Of a stretch of 64,000 nt of DNA, positions 27,375-37,972 are shown piece after piece. The notes beneath the pieces are model-generated. The model was not told where the DNA came from, ran no database searches, and saw only the letters and a program-made list of their open reading frames with translations. The translations under genes and the position numbers were made by a program. Origin of the DNA: an uncultured Collinsella sp. (GTDB lineage Bacteria > Actinomycetota > Coriobacteriia > Coriobacteriales > Coriobacteriaceae); contig CAUADW010000001.1 in the NCBI GenBank assembly GCA_958427895.1, positions 70,353 through 134,352 on the forward strand, written 5' to 3'. Position 1 is the stretch's first letter; every line of letters starts with the position of its first letter.

Positions 27375-28303
27375 CGAACACCGCCGATCGCCTGCGGAAA
27401 GACGTGCTCCATCACAAAGCGACCGCCCTCGATACGAGCAAGCGCCTTCAATCCCCCATCGAGCACGAGCGCGAACGGCGCCTTCGCCGCATCGAAATCC
27501 GCAAGCGCGCGTTCAACGGGAATGCGACGACCACAAAGCAGGTCGTCTGCAAGATTGCCCGGCAAATCGACACGCGTGGCACCAAGGGCGGCGATAGGAT
27601 CCAGAGCGAAGCCGGCAGCGGACTCGGCAGAGAGCTCCTCTACCGCATGGCAGGCGCCAATGGAAACCACGCCGGAGGCCGTACGGCGCAGCGCGGAAAT
27701 ATGCGCAGCACTATCGCAGGCGCGACCCAGATCGCGAGCGAGCGCGCGAATGTAGGTGCCCTTGCTTACCGAAAACGCCACGGTCCAGACGCACGTATCG
27801 CCCTCGCCGCTCACGGCGATCAGGTCGGCGGCATAGACCTCGACGGGGCGCGGGGGCAAGTCTACCGCATTGCCCTCGCGAGCACTCTTATAGGCGCGAA
27901 CGCCATTGACCGAGATGGCCGAAAACGCTGGCGGCACCTGCATCTGCGGGCCAAGCATAGCGGCCAGCTGCTCACGGGCGTAAGCGAGATCGCGCAGCTC
28001 GGGGGCAACGGGCACCGTGCGGACGGCCTCGCCCTCCGCGTCATCGGTATTGGTCTCGACACCAAACGAAATGTCGGCAACATAACTTTTGGTATCGAGG
28101 GTTAGCATGCCCAGCAGACGGGTCGCCTGGCCCACGCCCACCACCATGACACCTGAGGCCATGGGATCGAGCGTACCGGCATGGCCGACGCGTCGCTCAT
28201 GGAGGACGCGCCGGCACTGCGATACCACGTCGTGGGACGTGCAGCCCAGCGGCTTATCGACGGCGAGCAGCATATTCAATTGAGAAGGCGTACGACGAGC
28301 CAT
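27371..28303 (-). CDS. truB: tRNA pseudouridine(55) synthase TruB
   Basis: TruB converts U55 in the tRNA T loop to pseudouridine. The catalytic segment GHAGTLDPMASGVM (about 41-54, catalytic Asp) and the N-terminal AVDKPLGCTSHDVV are present, as are SKGTYIRALARDLG and the C-terminal PUA-like end. 310 residues, as expected. It lies between the DHH phosphoesterase and ribF in the nusA-infB-rbfA-truB translation operon. Confidence 0.96.
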   Translation of the reverse strand: MARRTPSQLNMLLAVDKPLGCTSHDVVSQCRRVLHERRVGHAGTLDPMASGVMVVGVGQATRLLGMLTLDTKSYVADISFGVETNTDDAEGEAVRTVPVAPELRDLAYAREQLAAMLGPQMQVPPAFSAISVNGVRAYKSAREGNAVDLPPRPVEVYAADLIAVSGEGDTCVWTVAFSVSKGTYIRALARDLGRACDSAAHISALRRTASGVVSIGACHAVEELSAESAAGFALDPIAALGATRVDLPGNLADDLLCGRRIPVERALADFDAAKAPFALVLDGGLKALARIEGGRFVMEHVFPQAIGGVR

Positions 28304-28318
28304 GTACCATCCAAAATG

Positions 28319-29362
28319 TTAGAGCTCGACGGTCACCGAAGCGGGATCCTCCCCCACCAGCTCGGCCAGCATGGGAAGTGCCACGGCGAGCGTCTCGCGA
28401 ATCGTTCCGTTGTTGGAAAAGCCGGCGGCGGCATGATGCCCGCCACCGCCAAAGTTGGCAGCGATCTCGGACACATCGAGGTCACCCTTGGAGCGCAGGT
28501 TGCCGCGCACCTTGGTATCGCCCTCGATGCCCTTTAGGAACAGGCAGACCTCAACGCCCATCACCGAACGCACCACATCGACCAGACCGTCGCACTCATC
28601 CGAAGTGACGCCGCAGGCCTCGAGGTCGCTCTGGTACGCATAACTATATGCCACGCGACCGTGCGCCACGGTCTTGATACGACCCATAACGATGGACTTG
28701 AGATGCAAGAACTCTACGCGCATGCTCTGGTAGACCTCGAGCGCGACGCGCGCCGGATCGGCACCGTGCGCGACCAGGCGCGAGGCGGCATGGAACGCAG
28801 CAGCATCGGCGTTTTGGTACTGAAAACGACCGGTATCGGTCACCAGGCCGCACAGCAGGCAGGTCGCGACACCGTTGCGAGCCACAATGCCGCAATTGTC
28901 CAAAAAGCGGTCGATGATCATGGCGCAGGCCGCGGCGCCGACGCACCTCAGGCTCAGCTCGGCAAATTCCTCGCGCGCCGGATGGTGATCGAAGCACACC
29001 ACATGCGACGAGCGGCGGAGCACCTCGGCGGAGTTGTTCAGACGCTCGACGACCGGCACGTCCACCGAGATGAACAGGTCCGGATTGCCGGTATACGCAG
29101 ATGCCGGCACCAGACGGTCTGCGCCCTCCATAAAGCGGTAGATGCGCGGAACCGGGTCATCGTCTGCCAGCAGCAAGGCAATGTCCTTGTTGGGGAAAAA
29201 CTTCATAAGCGATAAGCCCAGACCCAGCACGGAGCCCAGGGCGTCACCATCGGGAGACGTATGTCCCGAAATCGCAATGGAGGACGCACCCTCGATGAGC
29301 TCGAGGATGCGTCGCTGAATATCTGCAGACTCGCACGATGCGAGGTCGGCGGAATTACTCAT
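28319..29362 (-). CDS. DHH/DHHA1 phosphoesterase (NrnA-type oligoribonuclease)
   Basis: This family includes NrnA, which degrades short RNAs and dephosphorylates pAp, and related cyclic-dinucleotide phosphodiesterases. The 347-residue protein has the metal-binding motifs SPDGDALGS (about 36-44), a VDVPV Asp near 110, FDHHP (about 138), and the DHHA1 glycine motif FGGGGHHAAAGF near 310. It overlaps rbfA by 8 nt; rbfA-nrnA-truB is the normal gene order. Given the c-di-GMP-linked Pel locus in the same window, a role in clearing the linear dinucleotide pGpG is possible but only inference. Confidence 0.9.
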   Translation of the reverse strand: MSNSADLASCESADIQRRILELIEGASSIAISGHTSPDGDALGSVLGLGLSLMKFFPNKDIALLLADDDPVPRIYRFMEGADRLVPASAYTGNPDLFISVDVPVVERLNNSAEVLRRSSHVVCFDHHPAREEFAELSLRCVGAAACAMIIDRFLDNCGIVARNGVATCLLCGLVTDTGRFQYQNADAAAFHAASRLVAHGADPARVALEVYQSMRVEFLHLKSIVMGRIKTVAHGRVAYSYAYQSDLEACGVTSDECDGLVDVVRSVMGVEVCLFLKGIEGDTKVRGNLRSKGDLDVSEIAANFGGGGHHAAAGFSNNGTIRETLAVALPMLAELVGEDPASVTVEL

Positions 29363-29765
29363 CTAAAGCTGCCTCCTGGGCGGCATCCGCTATGGGATAG
29401 CCGTCCTCGTCCTTTTCGATCGCAAGCGTGGCGGGAACGTTTTCCAGCGCGCGCGTGATGCGCTCGGCCTCATCGGTCGAGCGATCGATGCGAAAATCGA
29501 GCTCGGGCGTAACGCGCCAATCGAGCGAGCGGGCCAACAGGCTACGGATGCGGCCCTTGGCGCTGGCGAGCGCCTCCATGACCTCGTCGTAGCGGCTCGC
29601 GTCGCATGACACGTACACGCGCGCGAACGAACGGTCCACCGCGACCTCGACCGCGGTCAGGGTGACCAGGTCGAGACGCGGATCGGAAACCTCAAAGAGC
29701 AGGATATAACCGAGCTTCTCGCGAAGCTGCTCGCCCAGACGGCGGGTTGCCTGCGTTTGCTTCAT
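29355..29765 (-). CDS. rbfA: Ribosome-binding factor A
   Basis: RbfA helps mature the 30S subunit and process the 16S rRNA 5' end. The 136-residue protein has the KH-like family pattern: an N-terminal GEQLREKLGYILLFEVSDPRL, ARVYVSCDASRYDE, and the C-terminal PELDFRIDRSTDEAERI. It starts 11 bp after infB and overlaps the phosphoesterase gene by 8 nt. Confidence 0.95.
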   Translation of the reverse strand: MKQTQATRRLGEQLREKLGYILLFEVSDPRLDLVTLTAVEVAVDRSFARVYVSCDASRYDEVMEALASAKGRIRSLLARSLDWRVTPELDFRIDRSTDEAERITRALENVPATLAIEKDEDGYPIADAAQEAALDE

Positions 29766-29776
29766 AGCGCTACCCC

Positions 29777-32491
29777 CTACTCGGTACGGGCAACCTGGTC
29801 GATGCGGTAGCCCTCAATGGTGTCGCCAGGCTTGATGTCCTGGAAGTTCTCCAGGCCGATACCGCCCTCGGAGCCGCTCTTGAGGCTCTTGGCCTCGTCC
29901 TTGTAGTGGCGCATCGAGGCGATTTTACCGTTGAAGACCACGATGCCGTCGCGCACCAGGCGCACGGAATCGGTCGCGGCGATCTCGCCCTCTTCGACGC
30001 GGACACCGGCGGCGATACCAACCTTGGGCACCTTGAAGGTATCCAGGACGGTCGCAGTACCCGTGGAGACCTCGACCTCGGTGGGCTTGAGCATACCGAT
30101 GCGGGCAGCGTCGAGGTCCTCGAGGCACTTGTAGATGACGTCGTAGCAACGGATCTCGACGCCCTCGCGCTCGGCGGCGGAGCGGGCCTTGCCGTCGGGA
30201 CGAACGCCAAAGCCGATGATGATGGCGTTGGAGGCGTCGGCCAGGACGACGTCGGTCTCGTTGATGGCGCCGACCGCGGAGTGGATCGTGTTGATGCGAA
30301 CCTCGGACTGATCCATCTTGTCGAGGGAGTCCTGAAGGGCCTCGATGGAGCCCTGGACGTCGGCCTTGATGATCAGGTTGAGCTCCTTGACCTCGGCGTC
30401 GGCGATGGTCTCGAAGAGGTTCTCGAGCGTCACGTGCTTCACGCGGCTCTGCTCCTCGATACGGGCCTTGAGCGAACGCTCGTCGGCCAGCGCACGCGCC
30501 TCGCGCTCGTCCTCGAATACGCGGAACTCGTCGCCGGCGTTGGGGACGGACTGCAGGCCCAAGATCTCGACGGCGTCGGAGGGACCGGCCTCGGTGACGG
30601 CGTTGCCCTTGGGGTCGAGCATAGCACGGACGCGGCCATAGGTGAGGCCGGCGACCAGCGTGTCGCCCACGTGCAGGGTACCGCGGGTCACGAGCACGGT
30701 GGCAACCGAGCCGCGGCCCTTGTCGAGCTTAGCCTCGAGGACGTTGCCCGAAGCGAAGGTATCGGGGTTGGCCTTGAGCTCGAGCACATCGGCCTGGAGC
30801 AGGACGGTCTCGAGCAGGTCGTCGATGCCGATCTTCTGCTTGGCCGAGATGTTGACGAACATGTTCTGTCCGCCCCACTCCTCGGGGATGATGCCGTACT
30901 CAGTGAGCTCCTGGCGCACGCGGTCGGGGTTGGCGCCCGGCTTATCGATCTTGTTGACGGCGACGACGATGGGAACGCCGGCGGCCTTGGCGTGGTTGAT
31001 CGACTCGATGGTCTGGGGCATGACGCCGTCGTCGGCAGCCACGATCAGAATGACGATATCGGTCACCTTGGCGCCGCGGGCACGCATGGCCGTAAAGGTG
31101 GCGTGACCGGGGGTATCGATGAAGGTGATCTTGCGGTCGTTGATCATGACCTGCGAAGCGCCGATGGCCTGCGTAATGCCGCCCGCCTCGCCGGCAGCGA
31201 CGCCGGTGTGACGGATGGCGTCGAGGAGGCTCGTCTTGCCGTGGTCGACGTGGCCCATGACGGTGACGACCGGGGCACGCGGCTTAAGGTCGGCGGGATC
31301 GTCGTAGAACGAGAAGGTGTTCTCCTCCTCGGGGGTGATGATCTTGATCTGGCGACCCAGGTCGTCGGCAACGAGCTCGACGAGGTCGTCGGACATGGAC
31401 TGCGTCATGGTAAGCGGCGTGCCCAGCAGGAACAGGCGCTTGATGATGTCGTTGGCCGGAACGTCGAGCGCCTCGGCGAGCTCCTGGACGGTAACGCCCT
31501 GGGAGACCTTGATGGCGTCGAGCTCCTCGGGGTTCACGCCCTGGGCCAGCGCCTCCTCAATCTTGCGCTCCTCCTGAGCCTTTGCGGCCTCGCGCTCGCG
31601 CTTCTCCTTGCGCTTTTTGCGGCGACCAGTGGACTCGCGAGAGGCCTCCTCGACGGCGGCACGAGCCTCCTCGAGCACCTTCTCGCGGCTGTACTCCTCG
31701 GCCTCGCGAGCCATGCGGCTGTAGTGGTCCTCTTCGTTGTTGTGACCGCCCTTGCGCTTCTTGCCCTTGCCCTGCTTGTCGGGGTTGGGGAAGTCCATGC
31801 CGGCAGCGACGTTGTTGCTGGCATTGGTGCGATGGCTGTGCGGACGGCTCTCGGAGGCGTTGCGCTCGGAGTTGTTGTCGGAGGCGTTGCGATCGTTACG
31901 ACGGCCACCGCGACGGTCGTTGTTGCCGCCACGACGGTTGCCGCGCTCGGCGGCGCGCTCGGCCTTGGCCTTCTCCTCGGCGTCCTTCTTCTCCTTGAGC
32001 ACGGTCTCCTGTGCGGCGATCTGGTCGAGCAGCGAACGGAAGCGCGAACCGGAGTCGGAAGCGGGAACGGCACGGCGCTGGGCCTCGCGGGCAGCCTCCT
32101 CCTTCTCGCGGGCAAGGCGCTCCTGCTCGGCCTTCTTCTTAGCCTCGGCCTCGGCACGGGCGGCCTCCTCGGCAGCCTGGGCGGCGGCGAACTGGCGGCG
32201 CTCCTCCTCGCGTGCCTTCTCGGCAGCGATGCGCTCGCGCTCTGCCTCGGCAGCGCGTGCTGCCTCCTCGGCGGCAGCGGCCTGCTCCTCGGCCTGCTTG
32301 GCGGCCTCGACTTCTTGGGCACGGGCCTCGATCACCGAAGCGAGCTGCTTGCGGACCATGGCGACGTAAGCGTCCTCCAGGGCGGAGGAAGCGGACTTAG
32401 CGGGAATCTTCATTTCGGCGAGATGACCCATCAGTTCCTTGGAGGTCATGCCGAACTCTTTGGCCAGGGTGGACACACGGACTTTTGCCAT
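29777..32491 (-). CDS. infB: Translation initiation factor IF-2
   Basis: IF-2 is the GTPase that brings fMet-tRNA to the 30S subunit. The 904-residue protein has a short N1 domain ([20 protein letters not shown]), a long Ala/Glu/Lys/Arg coiled region (about 60-145), an Asn/Arg/Ser-rich low-complexity region (about 185-235), then IF2-N and the GTPase with [14 protein letters not shown] and NKID, followed by domains II, III and IV. Such an extended N-terminal region is common in actinobacterial IF-2. It is the third gene of rimP-nusA-infB; ylxR, usually found before infB, is absent. Confidence 0.96.
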   Translation of the reverse strand: MAKVRVSTLAKEFGMTSKELMGHLAEMKIPAKSASSALEDAYVAMVRKQLASVIEARAQEVEAAKQAEEQAAAAEEAARAAEAERERIAAEKAREEERRQFAAAQAAEEAARAEAEAKKKAEQERLAREKEEAAREAQRRAVPASDSGSRFRSLLDQIAAQETVLKEKKDAEEKAKAERAAERGNRRGGNNDRRGGRRNDRNASDNNSERNASESRPHSHRTNASNNVAAGMDFPNPDKQGKGKKRKGGHNNEEDHYSRMAREAEEYSREKVLEEARAAVEEASRESTGRRKKRKEKREREAAKAQEERKIEEALAQGVNPEELDAIKVSQGVTVQELAEALDVPANDIIKRLFLLGTPLTMTQSMSDDLVELVADDLGRQIKIITPEEENTFSFYDDPADLKPRAPVVTVMGHVDHGKTSLLDAIRHTGVAAGEAGGITQAIGASQVMINDRKITFIDTPGHATFTAMRARGAKVTDIVILIVAADDGVMPQTIESINHAKAAGVPIVVAVNKIDKPGANPDRVRQELTEYGIIPEEWGGQNMFVNISAKQKIGIDDLLETVLLQADVLELKANPDTFASGNVLEAKLDKGRGSVATVLVTRGTLHVGDTLVAGLTYGRVRAMLDPKGNAVTEAGPSDAVEILGLQSVPNAGDEFRVFEDEREARALADERSLKARIEEQSRVKHVTLENLFETIADAEVKELNLIIKADVQGSIEALQDSLDKMDQSEVRINTIHSAVGAINETDVVLADASNAIIIGFGVRPDGKARSAAEREGVEIRCYDVIYKCLEDLDAARIGMLKPTEVEVSTGTATVLDTFKVPKVGIAAGVRVEEGEIAATDSVRLVRDGIVVFNGKIASMRHYKDEAKSLKSGSEGGIGLENFQDIKPGDTIEGYRIDQVARTE

Positions 32492-32582
32492 ATGACTTCA
32501 CCTACCCTTTCTGGCACCTTGGGTGCCTAGAGACTGAACGAGCGTGGGGTATGCGCCGGGGCCCGCCCGGCGCGACCGCGCG

Positions 32583-33830
32583 CTAGATCAGGTCCTCCGC
32601 ATCATCGAAGGCGTCGGTGTCGTGGACACCGCAGAAACGGGAGCCGGGACGGGCCTGGTTACGGCACTGGATGCCGTCCTCGGACACGAACTCGCAGCGA
32701 CGGACGTCGTCGTCCTCCTCGTCACCGATCAGGTCGGCGGCGGGCTCCTCGTGAACAGGAACGTTCTTGAGGATATCGGCAGCAAGGGTCTCGGACTTAA
32801 TGTCGATGTGCCAGCCGGTCAGGCGCGCGGCAAGGCGGGCGTTCTGGCCCTCCTTGCCGATGGCGAGCGAAAGCTGGTCGTCGGGCACGATGACGCCGGC
32901 GTAGGCCTTCTCCTCGTCGATGAGAACGCGGGTGACCTTGGCGGGCGACAGGGCGTTTGCGACGTAGACGGCCGGATCGGCATCCCACAGGATGACGTCG
33001 ACGCGCTCACCACGGAGCTCGCCCACGACGGCGCGAACACGGCTGCCCTTGGGGCCGACGCAGGCGCCCACGGGATCCAGGCGATCGTCGAGCGAGTGGA
33101 CGGCGACCTTGGAGCGCTGCCCGGGCTCGCGGGCGATCGACTTGATCTGGACGGTGCCCTCATAGATCTCGGGCACCTCCTGCTCAAACAGACGACGCAT
33201 AAGCTCGGGGTGGGTACGGGAGATGACAATCGGCGGACGGCTGTGCTCGCCACGAACCGGCTGCAGGTTGGAGTTGGGGTCGCGAACGTCGATAATCACG
33301 GCCTTGATGTGCTGGTTGTGCAGGTAGCGCTCGCCCATCGGACGCTCGTTGCGCTCGTTCTCGTAACGGCGCTGGTCAAAGTGCGGAAGCTCGGCCTCGA
33401 CGCCCTCGCGAATCTTGACGATCGTGAAGTCGGGCGTGGACTGCAGCACGGTACCGCTGATGAGGTCACCGATGCGGCCGGAGAACTCCTCGTAAATCTG
33501 CTCGCGGGCGGAGTTGCGCACGATGGCGTTGATCTCGGCCTTGGCGTGCTGGGCGGCGATGCGGCTCGTGTTCTTGGGAGTGACGTCGATCTCCTCGAAC
33601 TCGGTGAAGTTGCCTTCCTCGTCCATGGAATCGTCGATCGGCTCCAGACGGTAGACGTAGATCTTGCCGGTGGTGCGGTCGATGGTCACCTTGGCGCCCC
33701 ACTCAAGATGCAGGATCTCGGCATAGCTCTTGGCGAGCGACTGCTCCAGGCGGTCGATCAGGTAGAGCTGGTCGATGTGCTTCTCCTGGCAAAGCTCCAT
33801 CAGGGCGGACATCATGTCGGATGCTGCCAT
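32583..33830 (-). CDS. nusA: Transcription termination/antitermination factor NusA, with C-terminal zinc-finger-like extension
   Basis: NusA binds RNA polymerase and modulates pausing and termination. The 415-residue protein has the N-terminal RNAP-binding domain (1-125), an S1 domain (about 130-200), KH1 ([15 protein letters not shown]) and KH2 ([18 protein letters not shown]). Instead of ending there it continues with an acidic linker and a Cys/His unit at residues 379-403 with spacing C-x9-C-x10-C-x2-H, likely a zinc knuckle. The ATG at 33830 starts one base after the rimP stop; the ribosome site GAAGGAAAG lies in the rimP end. Confidence 0.95.
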   Translation of the reverse strand: MAASDMMSALMELCQEKHIDQLYLIDRLEQSLAKSYAEILHLEWGAKVTIDRTTGKIYVYRLEPIDDSMDEEGNFTEFEEIDVTPKNTSRIAAQHAKAEINAIVRNSAREQIYEEFSGRIGDLISGTVLQSTPDFTIVKIREGVEAELPHFDQRRYENERNERPMGERYLHNQHIKAVIIDVRDPNSNLQPVRGEHSRPPIVISRTHPELMRRLFEQEVPEIYEGTVQIKSIAREPGQRSKVAVHSLDDRLDPVGACVGPKGSRVRAVVGELRGERVDVILWDADPAVYVANALSPAKVTRVLIDEEKAYAGVIVPDDQLSLAIGKEGQNARLAARLTGWHIDIKSETLAADILKNVPVHEEPAADLIGDEEDDDVRRCEFVSEDGIQCRNQARPGSRFCGVHDTDAFDDAEDLI

Positions 33831-33831
33831 C

Positions 33832-34326
33832 TTACTTTCCTTCCTTCGCGGGCTTGAAGTCATAGGTGGGCTTCAACTTGCACTTTTTAACATCAGAGAA
33901 ATCGAGGGTAACGGACTCGCCGTCCTCGAGCTCGAGGGTCACGTTCGTCTCGGTGGCGGCGGCAATCTTGCCGGTATACTTGCGACGGCCCTCGGTGGCG
34001 GTGGAGGTGAGCTCGCAGTTCTCGCCCACAAAGCGGGCAAAGTCGCTCGGGCGGCGCAGCGGGCGCGCCATACCCGGGCTCGACACCTCGAGCGTATAGC
34101 TCGAAGAGATGGGGTCGAGCTCCTCAATCACATCGCCGACCCATTTGGTGTTGGCCGTGACGTCATTGAGCGACAGGCTCTGACCCTCGGCACCCTCGAT
34201 ACGCACACGCACGCAGGGGGCCTTGGTGGCACCCACGAGCTCAACGTCGACGATGTCGACATCGTGCTGGGGAGCAACGGCCTCGAGCGCGTCGATGATC
34301 GCCTGCTCGGTCTTGGTCTTGACCAT
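33832..34326 (-). CDS. rimP: Ribosome maturation factor RimP
   Basis: RimP assists 30S assembly. The 164-residue protein shows the two-domain pattern with VDIVDVELVGATKAPCVRVRI, the signature YTLEVSSPGMARPLRRPSDF, and the C-terminal SH3-like GESVTLDFSDVKKCKL. The ATG at 34326 has GGAGGT 6 nt upstream, fixing the start. It heads the rimP-nusA-infB operon and is preceded by a leader terminator and a strong promoter. Confidence 0.94.
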   Translation of the reverse strand: MVKTKTEQAIIDALEAVAPQHDVDIVDVELVGATKAPCVRVRIEGAEGQSLSLNDVTANTKWVGDVIEELDPISSSYTLEVSSPGMARPLRRPSDFARFVGENCELTSTATEGRRKYTGKIAAATETNVTLELEDGESVTLDFSDVKKCKLKPTYDFKPAKEGK

Positions 34327-34346
34327 TGCGGCACCTCCATCCATAC

Positions 34347-34378
34347 AAAAAAGAAGCGGGGTCGAAACCCCACTTCTT
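34347..34378 (-). terminator. Leader terminator (possible attenuator) upstream of rimP
   Basis: On the minus strand an 11-bp stem (AAGAAGTGGGG with CCCCGCTTCTT, one G-T wobble), 6-nt loop and TTTT tract lies between the promoter at 34405-34433 and the rimP ribosome site. It therefore lies in the 5' leader of the operon rather than at the end of an upstream gene. Confidence 0.75.
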
Positions 34379-34404
34379 TCAATTACAACTTCATTTGCAA
34401 GCAA

Positions 34405-34433
34405 ACTATACCAATAGCTGCGGAAACGTGCAA
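34405..34433 (-). promoter_or_regulatory. Sigma-A promoter of rimP-nusA-infB
   Basis: Minus strand TTGCAC (34433-34428), 17-nt spacer, TATAGT (34410-34405). Start of transcription is expected near 34398, giving a leader of about 70 nt. Confidence 0.75.
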
Positions 34434-34695
34434 GCACAGTACGAACCTGCAGGTCAGCGTGCGCACAGCTTCTCCACAAGAATAGGACAATTGGCCGAGG
34501 AGCCCCATGCGGCGCACCCTCAACAGCCCCAAAACGGGCCATGCGTCCCAATCCACAGGCCCGTTCGGACCCCAAGGGCATTCCTCCCCGAGCCCCTATC
34601 GATCAGACTTACGCTAAGGGACATTCTGCAACAAACCAGCCAGCAAGTCGCACAACGACAAACCTTTCCAAATCCTCTACGGCAAGGAGGCACCC
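34434..34695. other. Intergenic region without a gene
   Basis: Between the rimP promoter and the lipoprotein gene I see no convincing coding frame. It contains an 8-bp inverted repeat (AACGGGCC at 34533-34540, GGCCCGTT at 34558-34565). No clear plus-strand promoter for the lipoprotein gene stands out. Confidence 0.5.
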
Positions 34696-35268
34696 ATGAA
34701 ACGTCTAGGCACCCCCTGCATGACTGCACTCGCGATCGCAACGTGCTCGTTGGCCCTCTTGGGCTGCGGCAACGCGAATGGCAAAACCGAAACATGCGAA
34801 CCGAACCCTGGCAGCACAAAAGCCATCGAAATAACGACGCCATCGGAAAACCTCGACAAAATAAACGAAGACATCGTCGATCCCCAGGGCCTGGGTCCCG
34901 ATTCCCAAGAACAGCTCCCCATCGACCTTGAGGCAGACGAGAACGTCCATGTTACCTGCGTGGGCAAGGACACGGATGGCTACGGCGACGCCGCGCTCGT
35001 CTTTACGGTGACCAACAACACCGGTGTCGACATGATGTTTGGCGATGTGGACTCCTATGCCTACGTCAACGGCGTGGTCCGCGACGTACGCATGCGCCAA
35101 CCGGTCGCCGCTGGAGAGGAAACGCGCGCCATGCTCACCTTTGTGGGCACCTTCGACGATCCGAACTTTGATGTGAACAACGACCTCAACGACATCTACC
35201 TCAACATTTGGATGTTCGAAGAGGCAACGGGCAACGTTTGCTTTAGGGACCTGGTACACATCCCATAG
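34696..35268 (+). CDS. Secreted lipoprotein with DUF4352-like immunoglobulin fold (function unknown)
   Basis: The 190-residue protein has a lipoprotein signal peptide: basic MKR start, hydrophobic core and lipobox LALLGC with the lipidated Cys at residue 24. After an Asn/Thr/Glu-rich spacer, residues about 85-185 form a beta-rich domain (VFTVTNNTGVDMMFGDVDSY, VAAGEETRAMLTF) of the kind seen in small surface lipoproteins. AAGGAGG precedes the ATG. It is a single plus-strand gene between divergent rimP and convergent leuS. The domain name is a guess from the beta pattern. Confidence 0.75.
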   Translation: MKRLGTPCMTALAIATCSLALLGCGNANGKTETCEPNPGSTKAIEITTPSENLDKINEDIVDPQGLGPDSQEQLPIDLEADENVHVTCVGKDTDGYGDAALVFTVTNNTGVDMMFGDVDSYAYVNGVVRDVRMRQPVAAGEETRAMLTFVGTFDDPNFDVNNDLNDIYLNIWMFEEATGNVCFRDLVHIP

Positions 35269-35308
35269 AAGACGGTACGACGCACTGACTAAGTAGGGCG
35301 TAAAACAC

Positions 35309-35346
35309 AAGACGAGGGACGACCCAACCGGATCGCCCCTCGTCTT
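35309..35346. terminator. Bidirectional terminator between lipoprotein gene and leuS
   Basis: A perfect 10-bp stem (AAGACGAGGG at 35309-35318, complement at 35337-35346) with TTTT on the plus-strand side separates the convergent genes. Confidence 0.8.
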
Positions 35347-35372
35347 TTATGCATCAGCTAAGCGCGCAGTGC

Positions 35373-37949
35373 TTACTTGACCACCAGGTTGACCAGCTTG
35401 CCGGGCACGCAGATAGCCTTGACGACCGTCTTGCCCTCGAGCCACTTGGCGACGGCGGCCTCGGCGGCAGCCTGCATATCCTCATTAGAGGCATCACGGG
35501 CAACGTCGACGCGGCCGCGGACCTTGCCGAGCACCTGGACCACGATCTGCACCGTGTCCTCGATGGACTCGGCCAGGTCGAACTCGGGCCAGGCGGCAGT
35601 GTAGGCGTTGCCCTCGCAGCCGAGTGCCTCGTGCCACAGCTCGTCGGCCCAGAACGGGCAGATAGGGGCAAGGACGCTCACGATATCCTTAGCCACGCCG
35701 TAGCACAGAGCCTTGTCGCGGTCAGCACCCTCAGTGGCGTTGAGATAGGCGCTCGCCGCGTTGACGAGCTCCATGACGGCCGAGATCGCGGTGTTGAACT
35801 GGCCGCGGTCGAAGTCCTCAGTGCACTTGGCGATGGTGCGGTGACGCTCGCGATAGAGCTTCATCGCAACCTCGTCGAGCGCGGACTTGTCGAAGGCCAC
35901 GTTGGCGTCACCGGACTGGACGAGCTGCCAAACGATACGCCAGGCGCGCTTGATAAAGCGGTTGGCGCCCTCGACGGCCTTGGGATCCCAGTCGAAGTCC
36001 TTCTCGGGCGGGGCGATAAACAGGATCGCCAAACGCATGGTGTCGGCACCGTAGGGCTCGATGACCGAGCTCGGGGGCACGACATTGCCCTTGGACTTGG
36101 ACATGGTGTCGCCGTTCTCGTCCTTGACCATGCCCTGGCACAGCAGGTTGGTGAAGGGCTCGTCCACGCTCAGCAGGCCCAGGTCGCGCAGTGCCTTGGT
36201 AAAGAAGCGGCTGTAGAGCAGGTGCAGAATGGCGTGCTCGATGCCGCCGATGTAGTTATCGACGGGCATCCAACGGTCGGCAGCCTCACGGGAGAAGGGC
36301 AGCTCGGTGTTGTGCGGATCGGTATAGCGCAGGTAATACCAGCTGGAGCAGGTGAAGGTGTCCATGGTATCGGTCTCGCGCTTGGCCGGGCGGCCGCAGA
36401 CCGGGCAGGTGGTCTCGTAGAACTCCTTGCACTCAGCAAGGGTTTCGCCGGCGCCCAGGTCCAGGTTCTCGGGCAGCGTCACCGGCAGCTGATCCTCGGG
36501 CACGGGCACGATGCCGCAGTGCTCGCAGTGGATGGCCGGGATGGGGTTGCCCCAATAGCGCTGGCGGCTGATGAGCCAGTCGCGCAGACGGAACTCGACC
36601 TTGCGACGACCGCAGCCCATGGCCTCGAGGTCGGCCACGATCGCAGCCTCGCCCTCGGAGTGCTTACCGCCGCGCATGCCGGTGTACTTGCCGGACTGGA
36701 CGAGCGTGCCCTCGGCAGCGTGAGCGCAATCCCAGTCGACGGTCTCGGCATGGAAGGTATCGATGGTCTCGCCGTTGGCCTCGACGGCAGCACGATCGTC
36801 ATCGTCCAGGATGATCGGCACGATCGGCAGGTCGTACTTACGGGCAAACTCAAAGTCGCGCTGGTCGCCACAGGGAACGGCCATGACGGCACCGGTACCG
36901 TAGTCGGCAACGACATAATCGGCAACCCACACGGGGACCTTCTCGCCGTTGACGGGGTTTACCACATAGCGGCCCGTGAAGGCACCGTGCTTCTCGAGGG
37001 TGCCCTGGGCACGCTCGACGGCAGAGATATGCTTGGAGTCCTCGACGATCTTAGTGACGGCCTCCTCGTACTCCGTGCCCTCGACGAGCTCATGCAGGCC
37101 GGCGTACTCGGGAGCCAGGACAAAGAAGGAGACGCCAAAAAGGGTATCGGCACGCGTGGTGAAGACGGTGATCTTGCCCTCATCGCCCTCGATGGGCTCG
37201 CCATCCTGGTCGCACAGGGTAAAGTCGACCTCGGCGCCCTCGGAGCGACCGATCCAGTTGGCCTGCATCTGCTTGACGCGCTCGGGCCAGCCGGGGAGCT
37301 TCTCCAGGTCGTCGAGCAGCTCCTGGGAGTACTCGGTGATCTTGAAGTACCACTGCTCAAGGTCGCGCTTCTCGGGCTCGGTGCCGCAACGCCAGCACTT
37401 GCCCTCGGTAACCTGCTCGTTGGCCAGAACGGTCTTGCAGGTGGGGCACCAGTTGACCGGGTTCTTCTTGCGGTAGACCAGGCCCTTTTCCCACAGCTTC
37501 TCAAAGATCCACTGACCCCAGCGGTAGTAGTCGGGACTGCAGGTCTTGACCATGCGATCCAGATCGTAGGAGAAGCCCATGCGCTTCATCGTGGCGAGCG
37601 CCTGGTCCATGTTCTTATACGTCCAAGCGGCAGCCTGCGTGTTGTGCTTGATGGCGGCGTTCTCGGCAGGCAGGCCAAAGGCGTCAAAGCCGATGGGGTG
37701 CAACACGTCGTAGCCGCGCATGCGGGCCTGACGGGCCATGGCATCGCCGATGGTATAGTTGCGCGCGTGGCCCATGTGCAGGTCGCCCGACGGATACGGG
37801 AACATCTCGAGCACATACTTTTTGGGCTTGCTGTCGTCGGTGTCGACGGCAAAGAGGTTGGAATCCTCCCAGGCCTTCATCCACTTGGACTCAATGGCCT
37901 GCGCGTCGTAGGCAGGGATCTCGTCCTTATGATCTGTGCAATCGCACAT
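35373..37949 (-). CDS. leuS: Leucyl-tRNA synthetase
   Basis: LeuRS charges tRNA-Leu. The 858-residue protein is a class I synthetase of bacterial type: HIGH motif as [12 protein letters not shown] (about 57-68), a zinc-ribbon CPTCKTVL ... CWRCG (about 160-185), the CP1 editing domain (about 220-420) with the T-rich [14 protein letters not shown] as MSKSKGNV (about 625), and anticodon-binding and C-terminal domains. ATG at 37949 follows AAGGAG. It has its own long structured leader (see 37973-38091) and no recognisable T-box. Confidence 0.97.
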   Translation of the reverse strand: MCDCTDHKDEIPAYDAQAIESKWMKAWEDSNLFAVDTDDSKPKKYVLEMFPYPSGDLHMGHARNYTIGDAMARQARMRGYDVLHPIGFDAFGLPAENAAIKHNTQAAAWTYKNMDQALATMKRMGFSYDLDRMVKTCSPDYYRWGQWIFEKLWEKGLVYRKKNPVNWCPTCKTVLANEQVTEGKCWRCGTEPEKRDLEQWYFKITEYSQELLDDLEKLPGWPERVKQMQANWIGRSEGAEVDFTLCDQDGEPIEGDEGKITVFTTRADTLFGVSFFVLAPEYAGLHELVEGTEYEEAVTKIVEDSKHISAVERAQGTLEKHGAFTGRYVVNPVNGEKVPVWVADYVVADYGTGAVMAVPCGDQRDFEFARKYDLPIVPIILDDDDRAAVEANGETIDTFHAETVDWDCAHAAEGTLVQSGKYTGMRGGKHSEGEAAIVADLEAMGCGRRKVEFRLRDWLISRQRYWGNPIPAIHCEHCGIVPVPEDQLPVTLPENLDLGAGETLAECKEFYETTCPVCGRPAKRETDTMDTFTCSSWYYLRYTDPHNTELPFSREAADRWMPVDNYIGGIEHAILHLLYSRFFTKALRDLGLLSVDEPFTNLLCQGMVKDENGDTMSKSKGNVVPPSSVIEPYGADTMRLAILFIAPPEKDFDWDPKAVEGANRFIKRAWRIVWQLVQSGDANVAFDKSALDEVAMKLYRERHRTIAKCTEDFDRGQFNTAISAVMELVNAASAYLNATEGADRDKALCYGVAKDIVSVLAPICPFWADELWHEALGCEGNAYTAAWPEFDLAESIEDTVQIVVQVLGKVRGRVDVARDASNEDMQAAAEAAVAKWLEGKTVVKAICVPGKLVNLVVK

Positions 37950-37972
37950 ATCAGCTCCTTTAATCTTAGCTG

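Noticed and set aside
29906..32530. An 874-codon plus-strand open frame opposite infB
   Set aside because: Produced by the biased codons of the IF-2 coiled-coil and GTPase regions on the other strand; low-complexity Gly/Leu/Val product.
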